Below are positions 23,030 to 30,980 of a DNA stretch of 47,916 bases, piece by piece (position 1 is the stretch's first letter; every line of letters begins with the position of its first letter). The stretch spans positions 1 to 47,916 of the forward strand of contig NZ_LODW01000068.1 of NCBI RefSeq assembly GCF_002914525.1, given 5' to 3'. The position numbers and the translations under genes were made by a program. The notes below the pieces were generated by a model. The model was not told the origin of the DNA. It saw only the letters and a program-made list of their open reading frames with translations, and made no database searches. Source of the DNA: Rhizobium hidalgonense (GTDB taxonomy: Bacteria; Pseudomonadota; Alphaproteobacteria; Rhizobiales; Rhizobiaceae).

Positions 23030-23863
23030 GTGACTGTGCTGTCCGACGAACAAGGCGAGATCATCCGCGAACTGGGCGTTGCCGCCGAGATCGATCCCGA
23101 GCATGAGATCGAGCGGCGGACCGAATTCCTCAAGGACTATCTCGTGGCGTCGGGCATGCGTGGCTATGTGCTCGGCATCAGCGGCGGTGTCGATTCGCTG
23201 ACGGCGGCGCTGATTGCCCAGAAGGCGGTGCGCGAGCTGCGGCACAGCGGTCATGCGGCGGAATTCATTGCCGTGCGGCTTCCCTATGGCGTCCAGGCTG
23301 ATGAGGCCGATGCGGCGAGGGCGCTTGAAACGATCGGTGCCGATCGCACAATAGTGGTCAACATCAAGGCGGCGGCGGATGGGATGCTGGCGGCGGCTCA
23401 AACCGGCGGCCTCGCCTTTGCCGATGCCGGCCGGCAGGATTTCATCCTCGGCAACATCAAGGCCCGCCAGCGCATGATCGCCCAGTTTGCGCTCGCTGGC
23501 GCGCTCGGCGGCCTGGTGATCGGCACCGATCATGCAGCCGAGGCGGTGATGGGCTTCTTCACCAAATTCGGCGATGGCGCCGCCGATATCCTGCCGCTCG
23601 CCGGTCTCAACAAACGCCGCGTCCGCCTGCTGGCAAAGCGGCTCGGTGCGCCGGATGAGCTGGTGTTCAAGGTGCCGACTGCCGATCTCGAGGACCAGCG
23701 GCCGCTGCGTCCCGACGAGGAAGCCTATGGCGTCACCTATGACGAGATCGACGATTTCCTCGAAGGCAAGCCGGTCGGCGAAATCGCCCGCCGCCGGATC
23801 CTTGCCGCCTATCGCGCAACCGCCCACAAGCGCGCTCTGCCGGTCGCCGTCAACGCTCTCTGA
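23030..23863 (+). CDS. nadE: NAD+ synthase, ammonia-dependent type
   Basis: A 277-residue enzyme that amidates nicotinic acid adenine dinucleotide to NAD+. The ATP-pyrophosphatase P-loop SGGVDS is at residues 51-56. Also seen are VRLPYGVQADEADA, GNIKARQRM, VIGTDHAAEAVMGFFTKFGDGAADILPLAGL and the C-terminal KVPTADLEDQRPLRPDEEAYGV, all diagnostic of NadE. There is no glutaminase domain, so free ammonia is the expected nitrogen donor. The start is GTG 23030, behind GAGGAAA. Monocistronic; it converges with the GST gene 11 bp away. Confidence 0.94.
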   Translation: MTVLSDEQGEIIRELGVAAEIDPEHEIERRTEFLKDYLVASGMRGYVLGISGGVDSLTAALIAQKAVRELRHSGHAAEFIAVRLPYGVQADEADAARALETIGADRTIVVNIKAAADGMLAAAQTGGLAFADAGRQDFILGNIKARQRMIAQFALAGALGGLVIGTDHAAEAVMGFFTKFGDGAADILPLAGLNKRRVRLLAKRLGAPDELVFKVPTADLEDQRPLRPDEEAYGVTYDEIDDFLEGKPVGEIARRRILAAYRATAHKRALPVAVNAL

Positions 23864-23874
23864 GAGCGCCGACT

Positions 23875-24546
23875 CTACGGCCGGACCGGCTCGCCTGTCC
23901 GCCCGGCCGAGGCGAGATAGGCCTGTGGCGCGAAATAGACGCCGTCGGCATCGAAGGCCTCGAGGTCTTCGGCCTGCAGTGCTTCACGCACCTTCGGGCG
24001 TGCCGCCACCCGCGCCATGAAACCGTGCAGATCAGGCCATTGCTTGAGGTCGATGTCGGTCCAGGGCGACCAGTTCAGGCAGACGAAGAGATAGGCATCC
24101 GCCACCGTAAAGGCCTCGCCGGTGAGATAAGCTCCGGCGAGACGGCCGTTCAGCCAGGCGAGCCGTTTGGAGATCAGCGCGCGGATCTCCCCATGCACGC
24201 CGGAATAGGCCGGGTTGAACAGCAGCACCATTGGCTTGTGCAGCTCGGCGGTGATGAAATTGAGATAGGATTGCACCTCGCTGCGGCTGAGATCACCGAG
24301 TTCGGGCAGCAGCGCCGAGCCTTCGGCGAGGAATTGCACGATCGCCGGTCCCTCGGTCAGCACCTTGCCGTCGTCGAGCATCAGGGCCGGCACATAACCG
24401 TTGCCGTTGATGCTGAGATAATCCTCGCCGTCGCTGGTCCTATGGGTCTGCCGGTCGACCTGGACGAGTTCGATATCGAGCCCCAGCTCCCGGCAGATGA
24501 TGTGCGGCGAAAGCGAGCAGGCGGCGGCGTGCATATAGAGTTTCAT
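23875..24546 (-). CDS. Glutathione S-transferase (beta-like)
   Basis: A 223-residue enzyme with a thioredoxin-fold N-domain (1-80; MKLYMHAAACSLSPHIICREL, with Cys10 at the position of the catalytic cysteine of beta-class GSTs; NGNGYVPALMLDDGKVLTEGPAIVQFLAE is the glutathione-binding part) and a helical C-domain. It probably conjugates or reduces electrophiles with glutathione. It is divergent from a TetR gene, with a long inverted repeat in the gap, so induction by the compound sensed by that TetR is likely. The start is ATG 24546, behind AGGAG. Confidence 0.92.
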   Translation of the reverse strand: MKLYMHAAACSLSPHIICRELGLDIELVQVDRQTHRTSDGEDYLSINGNGYVPALMLDDGKVLTEGPAIVQFLAEGSALLPELGDLSRSEVQSYLNFITAELHKPMVLLFNPAYSGVHGEIRALISKRLAWLNGRLAGAYLTGEAFTVADAYLFVCLNWSPWTDIDLKQWPDLHGFMARVAARPKVREALQAEDLEAFDADGVYFAPQAYLASAGRTGEPVRP

Positions 24547-24606
24547 TGTGGTCTCCTCTCCTCATGAGGGCGGCCGATGCCAACCGCCGACAGTGTTGAA
24601 TATCTG

Positions 24607-24656
24607 TACTGTTTCGCATAAAATAATCTCCGTCAAGAATTTAATGCGAAACGGTA
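24607..24656. promoter_or_regulatory. Inverted-repeat operator between GST and TetR genes
   Basis: TACTGTTTCGCAT (24607-24619) and ATGCGAAACGGTA (24644-24656) are inverted copies with one mismatch in 13, 24 bp apart. The downstream arm ends 6 bp before the TetR start codon. Either two half-sites for one dimer pair or two separate sites. TTGACG on the minus strand between them may be the GST -35. Binding by the adjacent TetR is inferred. Confidence 0.65.
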
Positions 24657-24662
24657 TAAAAT

Positions 24663-25274
24663 ATGAAAGACGAGAAGAAGCGCGGCCGCCCGAGGGGTTT
24701 TGACGCCAAGGCAGCACTCGGCAAGGCGCGGGATGTCTTCTGGGACAAGGGATTCTCTGCCGCGTCGCTCGATAATCTGAGTGCGGCGACCAACCTCAAC
24801 CGGCCGAGCCTTTACGGCGCTTTCGGCGACAAGGAAGCTCTCTATCTCGATGCACTGGAAGGCTATCGGCAGGATGGCATGGGCGTGCTGACGGAGGCGC
24901 TCGACCCGTCGCTGCCGCTTCGCGACAATATCGCCCGCGTCTATGCCGGGGCGCTGGCAATCTATCTGCACGGCGAAACCGCCGCCCGCGGCTGTTTCCT
25001 GATCGGCACGGCCACCGCCGAGGCGATCCAGCATGAGCGCGTCCGCGAAGTGCTCGGCCGCAGCCTCACCGATTTCGATGGCGAGATCGAAAAACGCATG
25101 CGCCTTGCCGTCGAACGCGGCGAGCTTCCTGACAGCGCCGACCCGCAGATGCTGGCAAGGCTCGCCTCCGCCGTCATGCATTCGCTTGCCGTGCGCGCCC
25201 GCGCCGGCGACAGCCGCGAGACGCTCGAGGCGATCGCCCGATCAGGCGTCGAGCTGATCTGTGGACGGTCCTAA
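24663..25274 (+). CDS. TetR family transcriptional regulator
   Basis: A 203-residue repressor. The N-terminal HTH at about 15-60 reads ALGKARDVFWDKGFSAASLDNLSAATNLNRPSLYGAFGDKEALY, followed by a helical ligand-binding domain with ARGCFLIGTATAEAIQ, typical of the AcrR/TetR_C_16-like subgroup. The N-terminus is basic (KDEKKRGRPRG). It is divergent from the GST with a shared operator, so likely represses both. There is no clear Shine-Dalgarno, and an AT-rich TATAAAAT directly precedes the ATG, so the message may be leaderless or poorly translated. The last 33 bp overlap the 3' end of the convergent MFS gene. Confidence 0.92.
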   Translation: MKDEKKRGRPRGFDAKAALGKARDVFWDKGFSAASLDNLSAATNLNRPSLYGAFGDKEALYLDALEGYRQDGMGVLTEALDPSLPLRDNIARVYAGALAIYLHGETAARGCFLIGTATAEAIQHERVREVLGRSLTDFDGEIEKRMRLAVERGELPDSADPQMLARLASAVMHSLAVRARAGDSRETLEAIARSGVELICGRS

Positions 25275-26513
25275 GGCCAGCTCAGACGTCTGCTGATCCC
25301 GCGGACGCACCATCCAGGCATAGACGGCACCCACGACAAGCAGCACCGAGGTGCCGAGGAAAACCGCCCGCATGCCGATATGTCCGCCGACGAAGCCGCC
25401 GAGGATCGGGCCGGCCACCTGGCCGACATATTGCGAGGAGATAGAAAGACCGAGAATGCTGCCGGCCGCACTGTCCGGAACGCTGTGGCGGATGACCGCG
25501 GCGATGCAGGGCAGCAGCCCGCCGAGGGCTGCGCCCATCAGGAAACGCAGGACGATCAGCTGCCAGGAACTGGTGACGAAGGCCTGCGGAATCAAAAGCA
25601 ACCCGGCGACGGCGAGCGCGCCTGCGATCACCGGCCAGTGGCCGATCCGGTCGGCGAGTTTGCCGAGCCACGACGCCGAAAGAATGCTGCCGAGGGCGGC
25701 CGCCGACATGACGATGCCCGAGATCATCGTCACTTGCGTTTCGACGGCGACGATCTGCGCGACATAAACGGTAATGATCGGCTCGATCGACATGTTGGCG
25801 AACATCAAGAGCATGCCGGTCGCCAGCATGGCGATCACAGGCCGCTTGTCGGCGATGGATTTCCAGCCGCCGCTTGCCTTGGCCGCCTGTTTGCGGGCCG
25901 GCGATTTCTCCTCCTTGATCAGAAAGGCGGTGGCGAGAAAGGCGAGGAAGATCAGGGCCCCGGCGGCGAGAAAGGTGCCGCGGATGCCGATGATCGGCGG
26001 CAGCGCCCCACCGATGAGCGGCCCGACGAGATTGCCGGCCATGATGCCGGAGGAGAGCACGCCGAGCGCCCAGGCCGAGCGGTCTTTCGGCGTCTGCGTC
26101 GCCACCAGCACCATCGAGCCGGAGGAATAACCGCCGGCAAGCCCGACGAAGAGGCGCAGCGCCACCAGCTGCCAGACATTGCCGGCCATGCCCATCAGCG
26201 AGATCGCCACCGTCATGCCGAGGCTGGCGCGCACCAGCATCAGCTTGCGGCCATAGATATCGCCGAGCCGCCCCCAGAGCGGCGCGACGAGGGCGGCGGC
26301 CAGGAAAGTGGCGCCATAGGCAATACCAGACCATTGCACGATCGCCGCATGGTCGGCCACGCCGAGTTCCTCGACATAAAGCGGCAGGAAGGGCAGCAGC
26401 AGCGTCATTGCCACGATCGTCGTGAAGGAGCCGATCAGCGAGATGGCGAGGTTGCGCTTCCAGTAGATCGAGCCTGCGCTAACGCTCGCAGCGTTGAATT
26501 GCGTATCGGTCAT
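25242..26513 (-). CDS. MFS exporter (DHA1-like, 12 TM)
   Basis: A 423-residue inner-membrane transporter with 12 predicted helices in two halves. The conserved loop motif appears as APLWGRLGDIYGRKLMLVRA between TM2 and TM3, and as SWLGKLADRIGHWPVIAGA in the second half. SSGIMAGNLVGPLIGGALPPIIG is the TM5 motif C of antiporters, which supports export. The substrate is unknown; multidrug or metabolite efflux is usual. It is divergent from the NTF2-like gene; a 14-bp palindrome lies 26 bp upstream. Its 3' end overlaps the TetR gene tail-to-tail by 33 bp. Confidence 0.92.
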   Translation of the reverse strand: MTDTQFNAASVSAGSIYWKRNLAISLIGSFTTIVAMTLLLPFLPLYVEELGVADHAAIVQWSGIAYGATFLAAALVAPLWGRLGDIYGRKLMLVRASLGMTVAISLMGMAGNVWQLVALRLFVGLAGGYSSGSMVLVATQTPKDRSAWALGVLSSGIMAGNLVGPLIGGALPPIIGIRGTFLAAGALIFLAFLATAFLIKEEKSPARKQAAKASGGWKSIADKRPVIAMLATGMLLMFANMSIEPIITVYVAQIVAVETQVTMISGIVMSAAALGSILSASWLGKLADRIGHWPVIAGALAVAGLLLIPQAFVTSSWQLIVLRFLMGAALGGLLPCIAAVIRHSVPDSAAGSILGLSISSQYVGQVAGPILGGFVGGHIGMRAVFLGTSVLLVVGAVYAWMVRPRDQQTSELALGPSTDQLDA

Positions 26514-26538
26514 TCCTTGCCTCGGCGTCGATCAGGAA

Positions 26539-26607
26539 GGCGCAATTGCGCCGAAACTGGATCATTTCAGGTAAAAGTGCTAGACATACTGATTGCGTGA
26601 TGCAATC
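26539..26607. promoter_or_regulatory. Two palindromes in the MFS / NTF2-like divergent promoter region
   Basis: GGCGCAATTGCGCC (26539-26552) is a perfect 14-bp dyad upstream of the MFS gene. GATTGC-N5-GCAATC (26591-26607) lies upstream of the NTF2-like gene. Both contain GCAAT half-sites, so one regulator could bind both. No regulator gene is adjacent. Confidence 0.4.
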
Positions 26608-26628
26608 GGTTGATCGGAGGATATTGCC

Positions 26629-26970
26629 ATGAACGATATGCGCACGAGGCAACAGACCGTCCGCGATCTCTACGCCGCCTATCTCGACGACCGCAAGGAT
26701 AAAGTCGTTACCATGCTGACCGAGGATTTCACGTTCTCCAGTCCGCGCGACGACCATATCGACCGGGCAACTTATTTCGAGCGCTGCTGGCCGGAGCAGC
26801 CGCTCTTCCGCGCCATCCACATCGAATTCCTGGCGGTCGACGGCGACGAGGCGGCTGTCCGCTACCGCGCTGAAAAACTGGACGGCGAAAGCTTCGCCAA
26901 TATGGAGAGCCTGCGCTTCCGCGGCGATAGGATCGCCTCCGTCGAGGTCTATTTCGGCCGGACGCTGTAA
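26629..26970 (+). CDS. NTF2-like / SnoaL-like protein
   Basis: A 113-residue single-domain protein of the NTF2-like cone fold: an N-terminal helix (QQTVRDLYAAYLDDRKDKVVTMLTEDFTFSSP), then IDRATYFERCWP and beta strands to the end (SLRFRGDRIASVEVYFGRTL). Members are isomerases, hydratases or ligand-binding proteins; a function cannot be assigned. The Shine-Dalgarno GGAGG lies 9 nt before the ATG. It is divergent from the MFS exporter and convergent with the TauE/SafE gene. Confidence 0.88.
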   Translation: MNDMRTRQQTVRDLYAAYLDDRKDKVVTMLTEDFTFSSPRDDHIDRATYFERCWPEQPLFRAIHIEFLAVDGDEAAVRYRAEKLDGESFANMESLRFRGDRIASVEVYFGRTL

Positions 26971-26995
26971 CTCGGCTGGCGGCGATCGGCCGCTT

Positions 26996-27727
26996 TTACA
27001 GGAGCCGCATTGCCGACGTGGCGATGATGACCATCGACACCGCCACCATCAGCGGCCGCACCGGCAGCCGTTTGACGAGGATCGCGCCGAACGGGGCGGC
27101 GATGACGCCGCCGATGATCAGGCCGATCGCCGAATTGAGCTCCGACCAGCCGAGCGTCAGGATGAAAGTCAGCGAAATCGTCAGCGTCACGGCGAATTCG
27201 GTGAAGTTGGTCGAGCCGATTACCCGTTTTAGGTCGTGCCCGCGGCCGACGAGCGTGCTGGTGACGACCGGCCCCCATCCGCCGCCGCCGATCGCATCGA
27301 GCATACCGCCGCAAAAGCCGACGGGCGGCACGGCCCAGTCGCGCACCTCGCGCTTGGCCGGCGGCCGAAAGGCTTTGTAGAGGATCAGCAGGCCAATGGC
27401 GATCAGATATGCCGACACGAAGGGTGCAATCACCTTGCCGTCGGTATTGGCCAGCAGATAGGCGCCGATCGCCCCACCGATCATGCCGGCCGGTGCCAGC
27501 CGCGCCACCAGCCGCCAATCGACATTGCGATGATAGGCATGCGAGATCCCCGATGCGGCGGTCGTGAACATTTCCGTCACATGGGTCATGGCGCTGGCAT
27601 TGGCCGCCGGCACGCCGAAGGCGAGAAGGCTCGTGGTCGACAGCACGCCGAAGGCCATGCCGAGCGCACCGTCGACGATCTGCGCGCAAAAGCCAACGAC
27701 GATGAATAAGAAGAAATCCGATGTCAT
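26996..27727 (-). CDS. TauE/SafE family membrane permease
   Basis: A 243-residue protein with about 8 membrane helices and the family's two-repeat plan: FLFIVVGFCAQIVDGALGMAFG near the N-terminus and VGFCGGMLDAIGGGGWGPVVTS in the middle. The family exports or imports sulfur-containing oxyanions such as sulfite, sulfoacetate or taurine-derived products. No sulfur-metabolism genes are beside it, so the substrate is open. The start is ATG 27727, behind GGGGA. Confidence 0.9.
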   Translation of the reverse strand: MTSDFFLFIVVGFCAQIVDGALGMAFGVLSTTSLLAFGVPAANASAMTHVTEMFTTAASGISHAYHRNVDWRLVARLAPAGMIGGAIGAYLLANTDGKVIAPFVSAYLIAIGLLILYKAFRPPAKREVRDWAVPPVGFCGGMLDAIGGGGWGPVVTSTLVGRGHDLKRVIGSTNFTEFAVTLTISLTFILTLGWSELNSAIGLIIGGVIAAPFGAILVKRLPVRPLMVAVSMVIIATSAMRLL

Positions 27728-27803
27728 GCGGGTCCCCTCAGACGAACGGTAGCATCAGAACAGTCGACGCGGGAAAAAATCTTATGTCAGGCGGCCAGTC
27801 CTC

Positions 27804-28457
27804 TCAGCCGACAAATCCGCGCTGCTTCAGCCGGACGATCTTGAAAAAGCCGTTCGGAAAGACCGGCAGGATCTCGGCAGCGTCAAAATCGCCGCGACGC
27901 TCGGCCCAGGCGAGGATGCGGTGGATGCGAAAGGCGGAGGACCAGCCGATGTGACGCACCAGCGGCGCCACCGCCGTCTCGATCGCGCCCTGCAGACCGG
28001 CGCCGTCGCCGAGTTTGCTGGCGAGGATGATCTCGCCGCCCGGCCTGAGCACCCGGGCGCATTCGTCCAGCGCCCGCTCGGGTTCGGGGATCAACGTGAT
28101 GACGAAGGGCAGGCTGACCGCATCGAAAGACCGGTCGGCAAAGGCGAGGGCATGCGCATCCATCACCTCTAGCGCGCTGATATGCTGCAACTTTTCGCGC
28201 CGCACCTTGTCGCGCGCCCGGGCGATCATGTGTTCGGAAATGTCGATGCCGGTCACCCGGCAGTGTCGCGGGTAATGCCCGAGCGTCAGGCCGGTGCCGA
28301 CACCGATTTCGAGAATATCAGGCCCGGCCGCGGCGGCGAGTGCGGCAAGCTTGCGGTGGCCATCGCGCAGGATGCCGCGATAGACGCGGTCATAGACCGG
28401 CGCCCAACGCTGATAGATTTTCTGCTGATCTTCCGCCCTGCTGCGAAGCTCTGACAT
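27804..28457 (-). CDS. SAM-dependent methyltransferase, PmtA/UbiE type
   Basis: A 217-residue class I methyltransferase. Motif I: ILEIGVGTGLTLGHYP (about residues 49-64). Motif II: VTGIDISEHMIARARDKV. Motif III: LPFVITLIPEPERALDECARVLRPGGEIILASK. The N-terminal RAEDQQKIYQRWAPVYDRVYRGIL and overall length match the Rhodobacter-type phosphatidylethanolamine N-methyltransferase (PmtA), which makes phosphatidylcholine; ubiquinone-type methylation is the alternative. The start is ATG 28457, behind GGGAGGTG. A possible stress-sigma promoter lies upstream on the minus strand (28607-28582). Confidence 0.85.
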   Translation of the reverse strand: MSELRSRAEDQQKIYQRWAPVYDRVYRGILRDGHRKLAALAAAAGPDILEIGVGTGLTLGHYPRHCRVTGIDISEHMIARARDKVRREKLQHISALEVMDAHALAFADRSFDAVSLPFVITLIPEPERALDECARVLRPGGEIILASKLGDGAGLQGAIETAVAPLVRHIGWSSAFRIHRILAWAERRGDFDAAEILPVFPNGFFKIVRLKQRGFVG

Positions 28458-28555
28458 GCCGGCACCTCCCCAGAGCAATGCCGGGAAAATTAAAAAACGG
28501 TTTTCCAGGAATTGCACAAAACAACAGATGTGAGCGGTTCTGCGCCCTAATAAAC

Positions 28556-28607
28556 GGAACCTCTTTAAGGCCCAGCCTTTCAACTCCTAAGGGTAGGCTC
28601 CGGTTCC
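28556..28607. promoter_or_regulatory. Inverted GGAAC motifs and hairpin upstream of the methyltransferase
   Basis: GGAACC (28556-28561) and GGTTCC (28602-28607) form the ends of a dyad, with AGCCT/AGGCT inside. Read on the minus strand, GGAAC-N19-TT fits the EcfG/RpoE2 promoter pattern and points to the methyltransferase start 125 bp away; the plus strand also gives GGAAC-N18-TT. It may be a promoter, or only an RNA hairpin. The rest of 28458-28672 holds nothing I can identify. Confidence 0.35.
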
Positions 28608-28672
28608 CCGCGAAATGTGACGCAAGGCACATATTTCACTCGCGACCCTTGGGAGGGCAATGCTGCGGCAGC

Positions 28673-28999
28673 CTATTTCGCCGGCATGAGCCCGAGGTTT
28701 TTGGCGTCGAGCTCGCTGCCGATTTCGACGGATTTCTTCTGCTTGTCGTAGACGCAGATCTGGGCGACGAGCCCCTTTGCGCCCTTCGGCCTGCCCGTCA
28801 CCAGGGCGAGCGCGTAATGGGCGGAGCCGAAGGGATCGACTGTGGCGGCAGGCGCCTCGATTGCCACCGCCGCCTTCTTGCACTTGGCCTCGACATCGGC
28901 TGCCAGCTCCTTCCAGGCTTCATCGGAGGAGGCATAGGCCGCAGTTGAAAAGAAGGGAAGCGCGGCGATGGCCAGAAGCGGGATTATATTCCTGTTCAT
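28673..28999 (-). CDS. Small secreted hypothetical protein
   Basis: A 108-residue protein with a Sec signal peptide (MNRNIIPLLAIAALPFFSTAAYA, cleavage near residue 23). The mature part has two cysteines (AKCKKAA and AQICVYDKQKK) and a pattern ending VEIGSELDAKNLGLMPAK; probably a small periplasmic domain with one disulphide. I do not recognise the family. The start at 28999 follows GGAGACC; the frame stays open upstream but without coding character. Divergent from sodB. Confidence 0.75.
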   Translation of the reverse strand: MNRNIIPLLAIAALPFFSTAAYASSDEAWKELAADVEAKCKKAAVAIEAPAATVDPFGSAHYALALVTGRPKGAKGLVAQICVYDKQKKSVEIGSELDAKNLGLMPAK

Positions 29000-29222
29000 A
29001 TCGGGTCTCCGTTGAGCTCTATCACAGGCGAAGCGGTTTTCGCGGCCGCATCCCAGGGATTTGACCAGGCGATTTCCACGCGCAACTTCAGCCCGGCAAC
29101 TGAGGCAAATTTTCCTCCGGCCGGTCGTTTTTTGATATTTCGCCGGTTGCCTCTCCCCCTTTCCCCTCCTATGTTCCGCCTCACCTGCCGAGACGCAATC
29201 TATTGCCAAGAGGAGATCTGAC

Positions 29223-29825
29223 ATGGCTTTCGAATTGCCTGAACTTCCCTATGATTACGAAGCGCTTGCTCCCTTCATGTCGAAGGAAACGCTGGAGTTT
29301 CACCACGACAAGCACCATAAGGCCTATGTTGACAACGGCAACAAGCTCGCCGCTGAAGCCGGTCTCTCGGACCTCTCGCTCGAAGACGTCGTGAAGAAGT
29401 CGTTCGGCACCAATGCCGGCCTCTTCAACAACGCTGCCCAGCACTACAACCATATCCATTTCTGGAAGTGGATGAAGAAGGGCGGCGGCGGCAACAAGCT
29501 GCCGGGCAAGCTCGAAGCGGCCTTCGCCTCCGATCTCGGCGGCTACGACAAGTTCAAAGCCGACTTCGCCAATGCCGGCGCCACCCAGTTCGGCTCCGGC
29601 TGGGCCTGGGTTTCCGTCAAAAACGGCAAGCTCGAAATCTCCAAGACCCCGAACGGCGAAAACCCGCTCGTCCACGGCGCCACCCCGATCCTCGGCGTCG
29701 ACGTCTGGGAGCATTCCTATTACATCGACTATCGCAACGCCCGCCCGAAGTATCTCGAGGCCTTCGTCGATAGCCTGATCAACTGGGACTATGTCCTGGA
29801 GCGCTACGAAGAAGCCACGAAGTAA
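29223..29825 (+). CDS. sodB: Superoxide dismutase, Fe/Mn family
   Basis: A 200-residue cytoplasmic enzyme that converts superoxide to hydrogen peroxide and oxygen. Metal ligands: His27 (FHHDKHHKAY), His77 (NNAAQHYNHIHFW), Asp160 and His164 (GVDVWEHSYYIDYRN). Overall similarity to E. coli SodB is strong (MAFELPELPYDYEALAPFMS). Residues that separate Fe from Mn use do not decide clearly; many rhizobial enzymes are cambialistic. AAGAGGAG is 8 nt before the ATG. A textbook intrinsic terminator follows the gene, so it is monocistronic. Confidence 0.95.
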   Translation: MAFELPELPYDYEALAPFMSKETLEFHHDKHHKAYVDNGNKLAAEAGLSDLSLEDVVKKSFGTNAGLFNNAAQHYNHIHFWKWMKKGGGGNKLPGKLEAAFASDLGGYDKFKADFANAGATQFGSGWAWVSVKNGKLEISKTPNGENPLVHGATPILGVDVWEHSYYIDYRNARPKYLEAFVDSLINWDYVLERYEEATK

Positions 29826-29850
29826 GCTATACTGGCTGCTTGCAGATCCG

Positions 29851-29884
29851 CACCCGGCGCCCCAAACGCCGGGTGTTTCGTTTT
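29851..29884 (+). terminator. Intrinsic terminator of sodB
   Basis: CACCCGGCG-N7-CGCCGGGTG forms a perfect 9-bp GC-rich stem followed by TTTCGTTTT, 25 bp after the sodB stop. The clearest rho-independent terminator in the window. Confidence 0.85.
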
Positions 29885-29933
29885 GACGGGAAGCCGTCAC
29901 ATTGCTGTCACCGGCCACTCCTAATCACCCACC

Positions 29934-30779
29934 ATGTCCCCTTCCGCTCTTCCCCTGTTCCGCTTCGGCATCATCGCCGACCCGCAATATGCGGCAATCC
30001 CCCCGCATGCGGCGATGGACCGCTATTATGCTAAAAGCCTCGCCAAACTCGCCGAGGCGATCGCGGTCTTCAACGGCTGGGAGCTAAGCTTCGTCATGAC
30101 GCTCGGCGATGTCATCGACCGGAGTTTCGCAAGCTTCGACGATATCCTGCCGGTCTACGAAAAGCTCAGGCACGAAGCGCTTTTCCTGCTCGGCAATCAC
30201 GATTTCTCAGTCTCGTCAGGCCATCTCTCCGAAGTCGCCGCCCGTCTTGGCATGCCGTCGCCCTATTACAGCTTCTCCCGCCACGGCTGGCGCTTCATCG
30301 TGCTCGACGGCAACGAGGTCAGCACCTTCGCGCCGCCCGAAGGCCATCCGCATCGCGACCTTGCCGCTGAGATGCTGGCGGCGCTGCAGGCCAAAGGTGC
30401 GGCGAATGCCCATCGCTGGAACGCCGCATTGAGCGACGCGCAGTTCGCCTGGCTCGGCGATGAAATCGCCAACGCTGCCGCGGCCGGCGAAAAGGTCATC
30501 GTCATGAACCATTATCCGGTGCATCCGCCCGGCCAGCACGGCATGTGGGACAGCGAGCGCATTGTCGCCCTGCTCGCCGAGCAGCCCAACGTCGTCGCCT
30601 ATCTCAATGGCCACGACCACGTCGGCAATTACGGCCGGGCCGGCACTTGCCACTTCGTCAATTTCAAGGGCGTGGTCGACACCGAGAAAGAAAACGCCTT
30701 CGCCATTGTCGAAGTATATACCGACCGCCTCGAAATCCGCGGCTTCGGCCGCGAAGAGAGCCGCACGCTGGGTTTTTAG
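29934..30779 (+). CDS. Calcineurin-like metallophosphoesterase (ADPRibase-Mn-like)
   Basis: A 281-residue cytoplasmic phosphoesterase. Dimetal-site motifs: DPQ (Asp16-Gln18), GDVIDR (Asp59), GNHDF (Asn88, His89), NHYPVH (His193) and GHDH (His227, His229). The 'ADPQY' first motif in place of DxH is typical of Mn-dependent ADP-ribose/CDP-alcohol diphosphatase relatives, which hydrolyse nucleoside diphosphate-linked compounds. No Shine-Dalgarno is apparent before ATG 29934, but coding character starts there and the next ATG would delete the first metal motif. Confidence 0.88.
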   Translation: MSPSALPLFRFGIIADPQYAAIPPHAAMDRYYAKSLAKLAEAIAVFNGWELSFVMTLGDVIDRSFASFDDILPVYEKLRHEALFLLGNHDFSVSSGHLSEVAARLGMPSPYYSFSRHGWRFIVLDGNEVSTFAPPEGHPHRDLAAEMLAALQAKGAANAHRWNAALSDAQFAWLGDEIANAAAAGEKVIVMNHYPVHPPGQHGMWDSERIVALLAEQPNVVAYLNGHDHVGNYGRAGTCHFVNFKGVVDTEKENAFAIVEVYTDRLEIRGFGREESRTLGF

Positions 30780-30835
30780 GTTCAGACTGCGCATATTTTA
30801 TTCCGGCTGTGCGCCAAGGGTTGGCAGCAAGATGT

Positions 30836-30967
30836 CCCTCACCCTAACCCTCTCCCCGTAAAAACGGGGAGAGGGGACATGCCCTGCGAGAGGTTGGTGG
30901 GGCATGGAGAGGTCGCGGGATCCCTTCGCCCCGCAAGCGGGAGAAGGTGCCGGCAGGCGGATGGGGG
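30836..30967. repeat. RIME-like repeat, copy 6
   Basis: CCCTCACCCTAACCCTC, CTCCCCG-N7-CGGGGAG, the centre with GCGAGAGGTTG, the CTTCGCCCCGCAAGCGG hairpin, then GTGCCGGCAGGCGGAT. Same orientation as copy 3, between the convergent phosphoesterase and YafY-type regulator genes. Confidence 0.82.
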
Positions 30968-30980
30968 GTTGCGACGCGCT

